Notes: generated from the letters alone by a model not told the origin. A stretch of DNA of 64,000 bases from Pseudomonas sp. GD03858 (GCF_029840925.1 NZ_JAOCDM010000010.1:19894-83893), one strand, 5' to 3'. Shown: positions 10,027 to 21,219, counted from the first letter of the stretch. Numbers and translations are program-made.

Positions 10027-10782
10027 TCAGACACTCAGATAGCGACCGATCAGCGCCAGGCCGCTGGCCAGCACCAGCCAGGTGATCAGGCGCACGAAGG
10101 CCTCACGGGACAATTTCAGGGTCAGCCGCCGCCCCAGCCAGGTGCCGAGGAACATCACCGGCAGCAGGCAGGCGGCGAGTGACAGCAGGCTGGCGTCGGC
10201 ATAGACCCCGGCGATGAGGAACAGCGACAGGCGCACCACGGTGCTGCAGCTGATCAATGCGACCTGGGTCGCGCGCACCTGATCCTTGGCCTCCAGCCGT
10301 GCGCTCAGATAGATCGCGTAGAGAAAGCCACCGCTGCCGAACAAGGCGCCGAACAACCCACCCACGGTGCCCATGGGAGCCGCCCACAACGCCGACAGGC
10401 TCGCCGGTCGCACCTTCACCGCAAGGCCATAGACCGCATAGGCGGTGACGAACACGCCCATCAGCAACAGCAGCACGTCCGACTTCAAGCGCAGCAGGAA
10501 CACCACGCCCAACGTGCAGCCCACGGCCATGAACGGCAGCAGGCGCAGCAGTTCGCCGCGCACCACGTCACGCCGCGACGGCAGCAGGTTGCCGAACGCG
10601 GCGACGAAGTCCAGCAGCACCAGCAGCGGGATGATCCGCGACAGCGGCATGAAATGGATCAGCACCGGGCCTGCGACCAGCGCGGTACCGAAGCCGGCGA
10701 TACCGAAGACGATATAGGCCACGGCCACGCCGAGCAGGATCGGTAGCCAGTCGAGGGCGGAGAACGACAGTTGAGCGAACAT
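10027..10782 (-). CDS. TauE/SafE (TSUP) family membrane permease
   Basis: This 251-aa inner-membrane protein has about eight hydrophobic segments and a duplicated small-residue-rich pattern (FGIAGFGTALVAGPVLIHFMP; GLFGALFGSGGFLYAIYLS). That pattern is typical of the TSUP family, which exports or imports sulfite, sulfonates or other small organic anions. It is transcribed away from the LysR regulator at 10880, with 97 bp between the start codons, the usual arrangement of a LysR gene and its target. The substrate is not predictable. Confidence 0.85.
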   Translation of the reverse strand: MFAQLSFSALDWLPILLGVAVAYIVFGIAGFGTALVAGPVLIHFMPLSRIIPLLVLLDFVAAFGNLLPSRRDVVRGELLRLLPFMAVGCTLGVVFLLRLKSDVLLLLMGVFVTAYAVYGLAVKVRPASLSALWAAPMGTVGGLFGALFGSGGFLYAIYLSARLEAKDQVRATQVALISCSTVVRLSLFLIAGVYADASLLSLAACLLPVMFLGTWLGRRLTLKLSREAFVRLITWLVLASGLALIGRYLSV

Positions 10783-10841
10783 CGCGACAGCTCCTGGGAA
10801 GACGGCTGAAGGTTAGCCAGCGACAAGCCATGCCGACTAAT

Positions 10842-10876
10842 ATGCCTTTACGCCATGAGCCATCTCAAAAAGGCAT
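10842..10876. promoter_or_regulatory. Inverted repeat in the divergent LysR/permease promoter region
   Basis: ATGCCTTT (10842-10849) and AAAGGCAT (10869-10876) form a perfect 8-bp inverted repeat with a 19-bp spacer just upstream of the LysR start. It is a reasonable candidate for autoregulatory binding. This is inference; no known operator is matched. Confidence 0.35.
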
Positions 10877-10879
10877 GAC

Positions 10880-11758
10880 ATGACTTCCACCCGCCAATTG
10901 CGCTACTTCGTCGAAATCGCCGAAAGCGGTAGCTTCAGCGCCGCCGCCGAACGGCTATACATCGCCCAGTCGGCCTTGAGCCGGCAGATCAAGGAGCTGG
11001 AACTGCAGCTCGACACGGCCTTGTTCGAACGCACCGCGCGCCAACCCCGGCTGACCGCCGCCGGTCAGCTGTTCCTCGAGCGTGCCCGGCGCCTGCTGGC
11101 CGACCTGGACAAGGCCGAACGCCTGGCCCGGGAAGTCGGCCAGGGCCTGCGCGGCAGCTTACGGCTGAACCACTCCAGCACCGTGCCGTTGACCGGTCAG
11201 TTGCTGCAGCGCCTCGGCACCTACCTTGAGGACAACCCTGGCGTCTCGCTGGAGATCGCCCAGCAATCGTCGGAGGCGCAATTGGAAGACATCGCCGAAG
11301 GCCGCCTGGAGATCGGCTTGCTGCGCCTGCCGGTGTTGCGCCAGCACGAGGGCGTGGAGCTGCATGCGCTGTTCGACGAACCGCTGTTGCTGGCGGTGGC
11401 GGCAAGCCATCCACTGGCCACGGCGGACAGTGTTCGGCTGGGGCAACTGCGCGAGGAGCGCTTCATTTCCATACCCCATCGCCAGCGCGGCGGGCTGAGC
11501 TACCTGTCGGCGTCGTTGTGCATGAACGAAGGATTCTTTCCCCAGGCGGCACAGGTGGTGTCGCGCAAGACCACGCAACTGCAGCTGATCCAGGCCGGGT
11601 TCGGGGTGGCGTTGTTGCCGGCGAGCATGCTCGAGATCGCCCCGCCATTGGTGCGTTTCGTGCCACTGGCCGAGGCGTGCCAAAGTACCGTGGCGCTGGC
11701 TTGCCGGCGGGATGCCGGGGAGCTGGTGCGCCAGTTCGTGGCGATCATGCAAGGCTGA
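10880..11758 (+). CDS. LysR-family transcriptional regulator
   Basis: This 292-aa DNA-binding regulator has an N-terminal winged HTH at residues 1-60 (RQLRYFVEIAESGSFSAAAE... SALSRQIKELE), followed by a two-lobed periplasmic-binding-protein-like effector domain. Length is typical. It diverges from the TSUP permease gene and probably controls it. The effector is unknown; an organic acid or sulfur compound would fit the permease family. Confidence 0.92.
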   Translation: MTSTRQLRYFVEIAESGSFSAAAERLYIAQSALSRQIKELELQLDTALFERTARQPRLTAAGQLFLERARRLLADLDKAERLAREVGQGLRGSLRLNHSSTVPLTGQLLQRLGTYLEDNPGVSLEIAQQSSEAQLEDIAEGRLEIGLLRLPVLRQHEGVELHALFDEPLLLAVAASHPLATADSVRLGQLREERFISIPHRQRGGLSYLSASLCMNEGFFPQAAQVVSRKTTQLQLIQAGFGVALLPASMLEIAPPLVRFVPLAEACQSTVALACRRDAGELVRQFVAIMQG

Positions 11759-11760
11759 AG

Positions 11761-11838
11761 GCCGCTATCGCGGGGCAAGCCCGCTCCCACGCCCTAGGTC
11801 GTATGTGCGTGGGAGCGGGCTTGCCCCGCGATAGCGGC
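11761..11838. repeat. REP palindrome (GGGGCAAGCCCGC class), paired
   Basis: Two 32-nt arms (11761-11792 and 11807-11838) are perfectly complementary around a 14-nt loop, between the LysR stop and xseA. The core is the well-known pseudomonad REP sequence. Confidence 0.95.
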
Positions 11839-11880
11839 CGGCACAGACAACCAGGCCTTCGCTCCTTTATGATGCCCGGC

Positions 11881-13260
11881 ATGATCAGAGCCCCTTTCGA
11901 ACGACTCGGCCTGGACCGCGAGGTCCTCACCGTCAGCCAGCTCAACGGCCGCGCCCGCGTGCTGCTCGAGGACGTGTTTCGCAGCGTCTGGGTGGAAGGC
12001 GAGATTTCCAACCTCGCCCGCCCGGCCTCCGGCCACCTGTACTTCACCCTCAAGGACAGCGGCGCGCAGATCCGCTGCGCCTTGTTCCGGCAGAACGCCG
12101 CCCGCGTGCGCCAGGCCCTGCGTGATGGCCTGGCGGTGAAGGTGCGCGGCAAGGTTTCGCTGTTCGAGGGCCGTGGCGACTACCAGCTGATCCTCGACAC
12201 GGTGGAGCCGGCCGGCGACGGCGCCCTGCGCCTGGCCTTCGAAGCCTTGAAGGAAAAGCTCGGCGCCGAGGGTCTGTTCAGCACCGATCGCAAGCGGCCG
12301 CTGCCGGCGCATCCGCAACGCATCGGCATCATCACCTCGCCCACTGGCGCGGTGATTCGCGACATCATCAGCGTGTTTCGCCGCCGCGCGCCGCAGGTCG
12401 AACTCAACCTGATCCCCACCGCGGTGCAGGGCCGCGAGGCCATCGCGCAGATCGTCCACGCCCTGCAGATGGCCGACCGACAGGGCTTCGACGCGCTGAT
12501 CCTGGCCCGTGGCGGTGGCTCGCTGGAAGACCTCTGGTGCTTTAACGAAGAGGCCGTGGCCCGCGCCGTGGCCGCCTGCGTGACACCGATCGTCAGCGCC
12601 GTGGGCCATGAGACCGACGTGTCGATCAGCGACTTCGTCGCCGACGTGCGCGCGCCCACGCCCTCAGCCGCCGCCGAACTGCTCGCCCCGGACAGCAGCG
12701 GTCTGCAGCAGCGTCTGGACAGCCTGCAACGGCGCCTGCTGCTGCGTATGCAGAGCCGCCTGGCCCACGACCGTCTGCGTGTGGAGGGCCTAGCCCGACG
12801 CCTGCGCCATCCTGGCGAGCGCCTGCGCCAGCAGGCCCAGCGCCTGGACGACTTGGACATGCGCCTGCGTCGCGCCTTCATGCTTGGCATGAGCCAGCGC
12901 CACGAACGCCTCGGCCGTCTCGACACACGCCTGGGCGCACAGCATCCAGGGCGCAGCCTGAAATTGCTGCGCCAGCGCCTGGACAGCCTGGCCGAGCGCC
13001 TGCCACGGGCCATGCGCGACGTGCTCAAGGACCGTCGCCAGCGTTTCCAGGCGCAATTGCAGACCTTGCAGGTGGTCAGCCCACTGGCCACCCTCGCCCG
13101 CGGCTACAGCATCCTGCTCGACGAGCGTGGCCAAGCCATCCGCAGCGCCGCGCAGACCCACAACGGCCAGCGCCTGACCGCCCGCCTCAAGGAAGGCGAG
13201 CTCAAGGTGCGGGTCGAGGACAACCACCAGACTCCGGTCACCCTCTCGCTACTGGACTGA
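11881..13260 (+). CDS. xseA: Exodeoxyribonuclease VII large subunit
   Basis: This 459-aa protein is the large subunit of ExoVII, which degrades single-stranded DNA from both ends with XseB. I start it at ATG 11881 (MIRAPFERLGLDREVLTVSQLN), as in other pseudomonads; ATG 11869 is in frame 4 codons upstream. The frame is open back to 11518, but that part overlaps the LysR gene and a REP element. An N-terminal OB fold (about 20-115, SNLARPASGHLYFTLKD), the catalytic domain (GGGSLEDLWCFNEE near residue 212; HETDVSISDFVAD near 242) and a long coiled-coil region follow. xseB is not in the window. Confidence 0.96.
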   Translation: MIRAPFERLGLDREVLTVSQLNGRARVLLEDVFRSVWVEGEISNLARPASGHLYFTLKDSGAQIRCALFRQNAARVRQALRDGLAVKVRGKVSLFEGRGDYQLILDTVEPAGDGALRLAFEALKEKLGAEGLFSTDRKRPLPAHPQRIGIITSPTGAVIRDIISVFRRRAPQVELNLIPTAVQGREAIAQIVHALQMADRQGFDALILARGGGSLEDLWCFNEEAVARAVAACVTPIVSAVGHETDVSISDFVADVRAPTPSAAAELLAPDSSGLQQRLDSLQRRLLLRMQSRLAHDRLRVEGLARRLRHPGERLRQQAQRLDDLDMRLRRAFMLGMSQRHERLGRLDTRLGAQHPGRSLKLLRQRLDSLAERLPRAMRDVLKDRRQRFQAQLQTLQVVSPLATLARGYSILLDERGQAIRSAAQTHNGQRLTARLKEGELKVRVEDNHQTPVTLSLLD

Positions 13261-13263
13261 CAC

Positions 13264-14091
13264 ATGCCCCGCCTGTTCGCGCCCCTGCTCGCCCTCGCCC
13301 TGTTGCTGCCGCTCACCACGGCCCAGGCCAGCTACATCACCCGCACCCTCGACAAGCCGGTGCCCGGCGGCGTGGCCGTGGTCAACCTGGGGCCTGCCGC
13401 CAGCGCGCCAAGCGCCCGCTTCGACGGCAAGCCGGTGCTGGTGGTGAAGGAGCAGGACAACTGGCTGGCCATCGTCGGCATCCCGCTCACCCAGAAGCCC
13501 GGCAGCGCCGTGCTCACCCAAGGTGGACGCGACATCCGCTTCAGCGTGGGCAGCAAGAAATACCCCGAACAGCACATCACCTTGAAGAACAAGCGCCAGG
13601 TCAACCCCGAGCCCGAGGACTTGAAGCGCATCGACCGCGAGCTGGCCGAGCAGATCAAGGCCTACCGCAGTTTCAGCCCGACCCTGCCGAGCAACCTGAT
13701 CCTCGACAAGCCGGTCAACGGCCCGCTGTCGAGCAAGTTCGGCGTGCGCCGCTTCTTCAACGGCGAGGAACGCAACCCCCATGCGGGCCTTGACTTCGCC
13801 GTACCGGCCGGCACGCCGATCAAGACCCCGGCCAATGGCAAGGTGATCCTGGTGGGCGACTACTTCTTCAATGGCCGCACGGTGTTCGTCGACCATGGCC
13901 AGGGCTTCATCAGCATGTTCTGCCACATGTCGAAGATCGACGTGAAGCCAGGACAGGTGCTGCGCCGCGGCGAGGTGGTCGGCCGCGTGGGCTCGACCGG
14001 CCGGGCCACCGGGCCACACATGCACTGGAACGTCAGCCTCAACGATGCGCGGGTCGATCCGGCAATTTTCATCGGCGCGTTCCAGCCCTGA
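13264..14091 (+). CDS. M23 family metalloendopeptidase, exported
   Basis: This 275-aa protein has a cleavable signal peptide (MPRLFAPLLALALLLPLTTAQA). The C-terminal lysostaphin-type M23 domain has the zinc ligands in HAGLDFAVPAG (HxxxD) and the HxH motif PHMHW near residue 258. These enzymes cut peptidoglycan cross-links in the periplasm. The N-terminal ~130 residues probably form the family's beta-rich regulatory domain. The start is 4 bp after the xseA stop, so the two are likely co-transcribed. Confidence 0.9.
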   Translation: MPRLFAPLLALALLLPLTTAQASYITRTLDKPVPGGVAVVNLGPAASAPSARFDGKPVLVVKEQDNWLAIVGIPLTQKPGSAVLTQGGRDIRFSVGSKKYPEQHITLKNKRQVNPEPEDLKRIDRELAEQIKAYRSFSPTLPSNLILDKPVNGPLSSKFGVRRFFNGEERNPHAGLDFAVPAGTPIKTPANGKVILVGDYFFNGRTVFVDHGQGFISMFCHMSKIDVKPGQVLRRGEVVGRVGSTGRATGPHMHWNVSLNDARVDPAIFIGAFQP

Positions 14092-14093
14092 AA

Positions 14094-14169
14094 GCGCAAT
14101 CGCGGGGCAAGCCCGCTCCCACGCAGCCATGGTGGGATCGTGGGAGCGGGCTTGCCCCGCGATTTGCGC
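14094..14169. repeat. REP palindrome (GGGGCAAGCCCGC class), paired
   Basis: Complementary arms of about 30 nt flank a short loop directly after the M23 peptidase stop codon. It is the same class as 11761-11838. Confidence 0.95.
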
Positions 14170-14311
14170 AACGAAAAAACATCACGCAATAAAATCTCAA
14201 CAAACCCTAATCAACGGCCACAAAAACTCAGAAGCATCGTTTTTTTAAGCATTCCTCTCAATTTTCTCGCAATGCTTGCCATCCCCCAACCCACTGGTTA
14301 GGGTTGAGCCT

Positions 14312-14383
14312 ATGAACATCTTCAGCACCCTGCTCCGACAACACCGCAGCCTCTGCCTGGTCAGCGCCCGACTACCAGGGTGA
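14312..14383 (+). CDS. Possible leuA leader peptide (23 aa)
   Basis: An ATG at 14312 opens a 23-codon frame, [20 protein letters not shown] followed by LPG, ending at TGA 14381-14383, 77 nt before leuA. Five of 23 residues are leucine (CTG, CTC, CTC, CTG, CTA), with Leu-Leu at 7-8. Position, size and leucine content fit an attenuation leader sensing leucyl-tRNA supply, but no strong terminator/antiterminator pair was identified. The ribosome binding site is modest. Confidence 0.45.
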   Translation: MNIFSTLLRQHRSLCLVSARLPG

Positions 14384-14460
14384 ATCGCGTCGCCTCGCCT
14401 TTTTCTCTCGTTTTCGTTTGGCAGGCCCGATCACGGCCGCACATAAAAAGGATTGCTTGC

Positions 14461-16134
14461 ATGACCATGCTCAAAGACCCTTCGAAGAAATACCGCGCGT
14501 TCCCGACCATCGACCTGCCTGACCGTACCTGGCCGTCGAAGACCATCACCCAGGCGCCGATCTGGTGCAGCTCCGACCTGCGTGATGGCAACCAGTCGCT
14601 GATCGAGCCGATGGACTCGGAGAAGAAGCTGCGGTTCTGGAAGACCCTGGTGCAGGTGGGCGTGAAGGAAATCGAAGCGTCGTTCCCGTCTGCCTCGCAG
14701 ACCGACTTCGACTTCGTGCGCACCCTGATCGAAGATGGCCACATCCCGGACGACACCACCATCCAGGTGCTGACCCAGGCCCGTGAAGACCTGATCGCCC
14801 GGACCTTCGAATCCCTGCGCGGGGCCAAGAAGGCCATCGTCCACCTGTACAACGCCACCTGCCCGTCGTTCCGCCGCATCGTCTTCAACCAGGACAAGCA
14901 GGGCGTGAAGGACATCGCGGTCAACGCCGCCAAGCTGTTCGTCAAGTACGCCGCCCAGCAGCCGAACACCCAGTGGACCTTCCAGTACTCGCCTGAAACC
15001 TTCAGCGCCACCGAACTGGAATTCGCCAAGGAAGTGTGCGACGCGGTGATCGAGGTGTGGAACCCGACCCCCGAGCACAAGATCATCCTCAACCTGCCGG
15101 CCACCGTCGAAGTCGCCACGCCGAACGTCTACGCCGACCAGATCGAATGGTTCTGCCGCAACATCAACCGTCGCGACAGCGTGATCATCAGCCTGCACAC
15201 CCACAACGACCGTGGCACCGGCATCGCCGCCACCGAACTGGGGCTGATGGCCGGCGCCGACCGTGCCGAAGGCTGCCTGTTCGGCAACGGCGAGCGCACC
15301 GGCAACGTCGACCTGGTGACCCTGGCGTTGAACCTCTACACCCAGGGCATCGACCCGCAACTGGACTTCTCCGACATCGATGGCGTGCGCAAGGTCGTCG
15401 AGGAGTGCAACCAGCTGCCGGTACACCCACGCCACCCGTATGTCGGCGACCTGGTCCACACCGCCTTCTCCGGCTCGCACCAGGACGCCATCCGCAAGGG
15501 CTTCGCCAAACAGCAGGACGGCGAACTGTGGGAAGTGCCATACCTGCCGATCGACCCGGCCGACATCGGCCGCAGCTACGAGGCGGTGATCCGCGTCAAC
15601 AGCCAGTCGGGCAAGGGCGGCATCACCTACCTGCTCGAGCAGGAGTACGGCATCAGCCTGCCGCGCCGCATGCAGATCGAGTTCAGCCAGGTGGTACAGG
15701 GCGAGACCGACCGTCTCGGCCTGGAAATGACCGCCGAGCAGATCTACAAGCTGCTGCAGAAGGAATACCTCCAGGCCAACGCACCGTATGCACTGGTCAG
15801 CCACCGCCTGCAGGAAGAGAACGGCAGCAGCCATGTGCAGGTGGAAGTCTCCGGTGAAGGCGAGACCACACTGCATTGGCACGGCAAGGGCAACGGCGCC
15901 CTGGAAGCGCTGGTGGCCGGCTTGCCGGTCAGCGTGGAGATCATGGACTACAACGAACACGCCATCGGCGCTGGTACCAACGCCAAGGCGGCGGCCTACA
16001 TCGAGCTGCGCGTGGCCGGTGGGCGTCCGGTACACGGCGTGGGGATCGACGAGAACATCACCACCGCCAGCTTCAAGGCGCTGTTCAGCGCGCTGAACCG
16101 GTCGCTGAGCCAGCAGCAGGCCAAAGCGGCGTAA
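14461..16134 (+). CDS. leuA: 2-isopropylmalate synthase
   Basis: This 557-aa enzyme condenses acetyl-CoA with 2-oxoisovalerate, the first committed step of leucine synthesis. The start is ATG 14461, after AAAAAGGATTG. The DRE-TIM barrel shows [10 protein letters not shown] (residues 37-46) and the metal ligands HTHNDRGTG near residue 245. The C-terminal ~120 residues are the regulatory LeuA domain that binds leucine. Length is that of the long LeuA form. A strong terminator follows. Confidence 0.96.
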   Translation: MTMLKDPSKKYRAFPTIDLPDRTWPSKTITQAPIWCSSDLRDGNQSLIEPMDSEKKLRFWKTLVQVGVKEIEASFPSASQTDFDFVRTLIEDGHIPDDTTIQVLTQAREDLIARTFESLRGAKKAIVHLYNATCPSFRRIVFNQDKQGVKDIAVNAAKLFVKYAAQQPNTQWTFQYSPETFSATELEFAKEVCDAVIEVWNPTPEHKIILNLPATVEVATPNVYADQIEWFCRNINRRDSVIISLHTHNDRGTGIAATELGLMAGADRAEGCLFGNGERTGNVDLVTLALNLYTQGIDPQLDFSDIDGVRKVVEECNQLPVHPRHPYVGDLVHTAFSGSHQDAIRKGFAKQQDGELWEVPYLPIDPADIGRSYEAVIRVNSQSGKGGITYLLEQEYGISLPRRMQIEFSQVVQGETDRLGLEMTAEQIYKLLQKEYLQANAPYALVSHRLQEENGSSHVQVEVSGEGETTLHWHGKGNGALEALVAGLPVSVEIMDYNEHAIGAGTNAKAAAYIELRVAGGRPVHGVGIDENITTASFKALFSALNRSLSQQQAKAA

Positions 16135-16151
16135 ACCATCGCCGATAAACG

Positions 16152-16183
16152 AAGCCCGCATCCTCGATGCGGGCTTTTTTTTT
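16152..16183 (+). terminator. leuA terminator
   Basis: AAGCCCGCAT and ATGCGGGCTT pair around a 5-nt loop and are followed by a run of T, 17 nt after the leuA stop. Confidence 0.95.
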
Positions 16184-16220
16184 GCCTGTAGCAGGCAACC
16201 CCTTTTGCCCTGCATACCCG

Positions 16221-16352
16221 TGTAGGAGCGGCCTTGCCGAGGCGTCGGACCGGTCGGAAAGGGGCGCGCAGCGGCCCCAGGGTTTCAGCGTTCATGCAAA
16301 GATCGCTGGGGCCGCGTTGCGGCCCTTTCGCGACACAAGGCCGCTCCTACAG
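16221..16352. repeat. REP pair (GGAGCGGCCTTG class)
   Basis: Two REP units in opposite orientation (GTAGGAGCGGCCTTG at the left, CAAGGCCGCTCCTAC at the right) flank complementary GGGCCGC-type segments. It lies between the convergent leuA and eda genes. Confidence 0.95.
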
Positions 16353-16385
16353 GGAGATGCGTAGATCCCGATAACTGCAGCAGGC

Positions 16386-16413
16386 AAAAAAAAGGGGCGC
16401 CGACCAAGCGCCC
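16386..16413 (-). terminator. eda terminator
   Basis: On the minus strand, GGGGCGC and GCGCCCC pair and are followed by eight T, about 30 nt after the eda stop. It ends the zwf-pgl-eda operon. Confidence 0.92.
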
Positions 16414-16443
16414 CACAAGCCGTGTAGCACACAACGAAATCTG

Positions 16444-17118
16444 TCAGTCCAGCAACGCCATCGCCTCGGCGCTGCACGCCTCGATCCGCGCCCAGTCGCC
16501 GTTCTTGATCCAGCTGCTGTCGAGCATCCAGGTGCCGCCCACGCACATCACATTGGGCAGGGCCATGTAGTTGCGCACGTTGGCCGGGTTCACCCCGCCG
16601 GTCGGGCAGAAGCGGATGTCGCCGAACGGGCCGGCAAAGGCCTTGATCGCCGCCACGCCACCACTGATCTCCGCCGGGAACAGCTTGAAGCGACGGTAGC
16701 CGAGGGCATAGCCCATCATGATCTCCGACGGCGTGCTGATGCCCGGCAGCAGCGGAATGTCGCTGTCCACGCCCGCTTCGAGAATGTCCTGGGTGATGCC
16801 CGGGGTGACGACGAACTGCGCGCCCGCGGCCTCGACGGCGGCGAACATGCCGCGGTCGAGCACGGTACCGGCACCGACGCACAGTTCCGGACGCTGCTCG
16901 CGCAGCACCTGGATGGCCTTCAGGCCATGCTGCGAGCGCAGGGTCACTTCCAGGGTGCGGATGCCGCCGGCGGCCAGGGCGTCGGCCAAGGGCAGGATGT
17001 CCTCCTCACGGGCGATGGTGATCACCGGCAGAATGCGCGCCTGGTCGCAGATCGCGTCGATGCGCTCGGCTTTCTCGGCCATCGAGAGCAAAGGCTGTGG
17101 GCGTTCGAGGGTGGTCAT
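16444..17118 (-). CDS. eda: KDPG aldolase (2-dehydro-3-deoxyphosphogluconate aldolase)
   Basis: This 224-aa enzyme cleaves KDPG to pyruvate and glyceraldehyde-3-phosphate, the last Entner-Doudoroff step. I choose ATG 17118 (MTTLERPQP) because AAGGA precedes it at good spacing; the frame extends 9 codons upstream. The TIM barrel shows the general base Glu57 in TLEVTL and the Schiff-base Lys in RRFKLFPAE near residue 145. It lies 17 bp after pgl, in the zwf-pgl-eda operon controlled by HexR. Confidence 0.96.
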   Translation of the reverse strand: MTTLERPQPLLSMAEKAERIDAICDQARILPVITIAREEDILPLADALAAGGIRTLEVTLRSQHGLKAIQVLREQRPELCVGAGTVLDRGMFAAVEAAGAQFVVTPGITQDILEAGVDSDIPLLPGISTPSEIMMGYALGYRRFKLFPAEISGGVAAIKAFAGPFGDIRFCPTGGVNPANVRNYMALPNVMCVGGTWMLDSSWIKNGDWARIEACSAEAMALLD

Positions 17119-17135
17119 GACAATGGGTCCTTGGC

Positions 17136-17835
17136 TCATGGGCACCAGTAGATGTCCAGGGGATCGTGAAGAAAGGCGCGAATCGGCATTTCGGTTGGGT
17201 CTTCGGCCGCCAGGGCGGCACGCAGGGTGGCGAGCTTGCCCGCGCCTTGCACGGACAGGGCGATGAAGCCGGCGCTAGCCAGCAGCGCGCGGGTCATGCT
17301 CAGGCGCTGGTGCGGCACGCTCGGCGCCAGCATCGGCAGGCAGCGACGCTCACCCACCTTGGCCAGGCCCTGGCGCAGGTTGGGGCTGGCCGGGAACAGC
17401 GAAGCCGTGTGGCCGTCATCGCCCATGCCCAGCACCAGCACATCGATCGGCGGCAGGTCGGCGAGTACCTGATCAGCCTGCTCGGCGGCGGCCTCCAGGG
17501 TCGCGCCGCTCTGGTACAGGCCGATGAAACGCGCCTTGGCCGCACCACCCTTGAGCAGGTGGCGGGCCAGCAGGCCGGCGTTGCTGTCGTCGTGCGCCAC
17601 CGGCACCCAGCGCTCGTCCGCCAGGCTCACGGTGACCTTCGACCAGTCCAGCACCTCTGCCGCCAGCTTCTCGAGAAACGGCACCGGGCTGCGGCCGCCG
17701 GACAGCACCACGCAAGCCTGGCCCTTGCTGGCGATGGCCTGGCGCAGGTGCTCGGCCACGTCATGGGCCAGGGTCGCCGCCAGGGTTTTCGCATCAGCCA
17801 GCTGATGCGCCTTCACCGTCGCCGGCAGTTGCAGT

Positions 17836-17849
<14 letters not shown>
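17136..17849 (-). CDS. pgl: 6-phosphogluconolactonase
   Basis: This 237-aa enzyme hydrolyses 6-phosphogluconolactone to 6-phosphogluconate. The start ATG at 17849 (MAISELQLP) has GGGAGG upstream and overlaps the last 14 bp of zwf, which indicates translational coupling. Family motifs are [18 protein letters not shown] and [14 protein letters not shown], the NagB/Pgl fold (DevB type). Confidence 0.95.
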
Positions 17850-19305
<1,456 letters not shown>

Positions 19306-19371
19306 GATGTTGGTTCTTTTATTAATGTTGAACTAGGAATACCGGTTTCAACCCTGCTTTTCAAGGGTTAA

Positions 19372-19387
19372 TGTAGTAAAAACCACA
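19372..19387. promoter_or_regulatory. HexR operator-like palindrome between zwf and hexR
   Basis: TGTAGTAAAAACCACA is an imperfect palindrome resembling the gammaproteobacterial HexR consensus (TGTAAT-AT-rich-ATTACA). The strict P. putida form TTGT-N7/8-ACAA is not perfectly matched here. HexR repression of zwf, released by KDPG, is established in P. putida; assignment of this exact site is inference. Confidence 0.6.
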
Positions 19388-19487
19388 ACATTCAATACAG
19401 CTGTTACAGACAAGTGGTGTGTCAATCTTACCGACAGTACGATACACGCCATCGCAAAAAGCCTGCTTCCCGACCCAAGGACACACC

Positions 19488-20360
19488 ATGGACCGCGTGC
19501 GCAACCTCCTGGAACAGATCCAGGGCCGCCTCGACGAGCTGAACAAGGCCGAACGCAAAGTCGCCGAAGTCATCCTGCTCAACCCGCAACAAGCCACCCG
19601 CTTCAGCATTGCCGCCCTGGCCCAGGCGGCCAAGGTCAGCGAACCGACGGTCAACCGCTTCTGCCGCTCGTTCGGTGTCAGCGGCTACCCCGAGCTCAAG
19701 CTGCAGCTGGCGCAAAGCCTGGCCAGCGGCGCCGCCTATGTCAGCCGCGCGGTGGAGGCCGACGACGATCCGGCCGCCTACACCCAGAAGATCTTCGGCA
19801 GCGCCATCGCCTCGCTGGACAGCGCCTGCCAGGCGCTCGACCCGCAGCAGGTCAGCCGCGCCGTGGACATGATGATCCAGGCCCGGCAGATCCACTTCTT
19901 CGGCCTCGGCGCCTCGGCCCCCGTGGCCCTCGACGCCCAGCACAAGTTCTTCCGCTTCAACCTCGCCGTGTCGGCCCATGCCGATGTGCTGATGCAGCGC
20001 ATGCTGGCCTCGGTGGCCCACACCGGCGATCTGTTCGTGATCATTTCCTACACCGGGCGCACCCGCGAACTGGTCGAGGTGGCGCGCCTGGCCCGGGAAA
20101 ACGGCGCCTCGGTACTCGGCCTGACCGCCGCCGGCTCGCCCCTGGCCCAGGCCTGCAGCCTGAGCCTGCACATCCCGCTGCCGGAAGACACCGACATCTA
20201 CATGCCGATGACCTCGCGGATCATCCAGCTCACCGTGCTCGACGTGCTCGCCACCGGCATGACCCTGCGCCGCGGCGTGGACTTCCAGCCGCACCTGCGC
20301 AAGATCAAGGAAAGCCTCAACGCCAGTCGCTACCCGATCGAGGACGACGACCTCAACTGA
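19488..20360 (+). CDS. hexR: HexR, RpiR-family repressor of glucose catabolism
   Basis: This 290-aa regulator has an N-terminal RpiR-type HTH (residues 1-75; [20 protein letters not shown]) and a C-terminal SIS sugar-phosphate-binding domain (about 120-275; [32 protein letters not shown]). The start is ATG 19488 after CCAAGGACACACC; upstream in-frame codons lie in the promoter region. HexR represses zwf-pgl-eda, edd-glk-gltR-gtrS and gap, and binds KDPG. It is divergent from zwf, and its last 8 bp overlap the convergent epimerase gene. Confidence 0.95.
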   Translation: MDRVRNLLEQIQGRLDELNKAERKVAEVILLNPQQATRFSIAALAQAAKVSEPTVNRFCRSFGVSGYPELKLQLAQSLASGAAYVSRAVEADDDPAAYTQKIFGSAIASLDSACQALDPQQVSRAVDMMIQARQIHFFGLGASAPVALDAQHKFFRFNLAVSAHADVLMQRMLASVAHTGDLFVIISYTGRTRELVEVARLARENGASVLGLTAAGSPLAQACSLSLHIPLPEDTDIYMPMTSRIIQLTVLDVLATGMTLRRGVDFQPHLRKIKESLNASRYPIEDDDLN

Positions 20361-21207
20361 GCCGGTGCGCCTGCAGCCGCAGGTGCGCCCGCTCCCCCGG
20401 CGCCAGGCTCAGGCCCTCGCCACTGCCGCTGGCCGCCTCGACGCAGACGAAGCCCTGGCATTCGCGCCCGGTCACGCCCATCAGCGGGCGATTGCCTGGG
20501 TGCCAGACCACGGTGTCATCGCTGTCGCCGGTGTCGATGCACAGCTCTCGCTGCCAGTCCGGGTCCTGCAACTGCACCTTGGGTGTACCGGGGTAGACCT
20601 TCTGGCAGCCGCCCTTGAGGGTCAGCGCGCCGTCCTCGCGGCAGGCCTGGCGATTGAGGCGATCGTAGCCCTGGATATCCTCGAGCCCGGACAGCGCTAT
20701 CTTCGACACGTCGCTGATTCGCCAGTAGGCCAGCAGCGCATGGCTCAACTGGCAGGGCTCGCTGTCCTGGTGCTCGGTGCTCAGGCTCAGCTCCATGCTC
20801 GCGCCGAGACGGGCGTGCAGGTCGACCTGCCAGTCGCACAGGTCCAGGCGCCACTTCAGGGTCACACCCTGCTCGTCCTCGCGACTGTCCACCAGCTTCC
20901 AGTCCAGCAGGCGCGCCCAGCCGTGGGCCGGCCACAGGTCCTCGCTGGGATGACGGCCATACCAGGGCCAGCACACTGGCACGCCACCGCGGATGGCGCC
21001 CACCTGTGGCCACTGCTCGGCGCACCACAGCCAGGGTTTTTCGCCGGCCGGCTGGAAATGCAGCAGTTGCGCGCCCTGGCGGCTGAACACCGCCTGGCAG
21101 CCAGGGTGGTCGATGATCAGCACATCGCGCTGCTGGTAACGCTCCCACTCGAAGGTCGGCCTGGGCCGTTGCGAGGTGAAGAAGCGATGTAGCGGATGTT
21201 CGGGCAT
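20353..21207 (-). CDS. D-hexose-6-phosphate mutarotase (YeaD-like aldose 1-epimerase)
   Basis: This 284-aa protein of the galactose-mutarotase-like fold has the conserved patterns [14 protein letters not shown] and the C-terminal [12 protein letters not shown] of YeaD/Apl proteins, which interconvert alpha and beta glucose-6-phosphate. This would feed Zwf. It lies downstream of oprB on the same strand. An AAACAACAAAAG motif (possible Crc/Hfq target) lies 13-23 nt before the start. Confidence 0.85.
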   Translation of the reverse strand: MPEHPLHRFFTSQRPRPTFEWERYQQRDVLIIDHPGCQAVFSRQGAQLLHFQPAGEKPWLWCAEQWPQVGAIRGGVPVCWPWYGRHPSEDLWPAHGWARLLDWKLVDSREDEQGVTLKWRLDLCDWQVDLHARLGASMELSLSTEHQDSEPCQLSHALLAYWRISDVSKIALSGLEDIQGYDRLNRQACREDGALTLKGGCQKVYPGTPKVQLQDPDWQRELCIDTGDSDDTVVWHPGNRPLMGVTGRECQGFVCVEAASGSGEGLSLAPGERAHLRLQAHRLS

Positions 21208-21219
21208 GGTTCCAAGCTC

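Larger units (their letters stand above)
14092..14460. other. Gap upstream of leuA: REP, AT-richer promoter region, leader ORF
   Basis: This 369-base gap contains the REP at 14094-14169, an AT-richer stretch (about 14170-14290) likely to hold the leuA promoter, and the possible leader peptide at 14312-14383. A small hairpin (14356-14361 with 14374-14379) and a pyrimidine-rich run around 14396-14408 follow. No other gene is seen. Confidence 0.55.

Noticed and set aside
11518..11880. Upstream extension of xseA by 121 codons.
   Set aside because: It overlaps the LysR gene and a REP palindrome; the family start MIRAPFERLGLDREV lies at 11881.
19343..19351. ACCGGTTTC upstream of zwf, resembling half of the PtxS operator TGAAACCGGTTTCA.
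   Set aside because: Only one half is present, and no PtxS-type regulator or ketogluconate genes are nearby.
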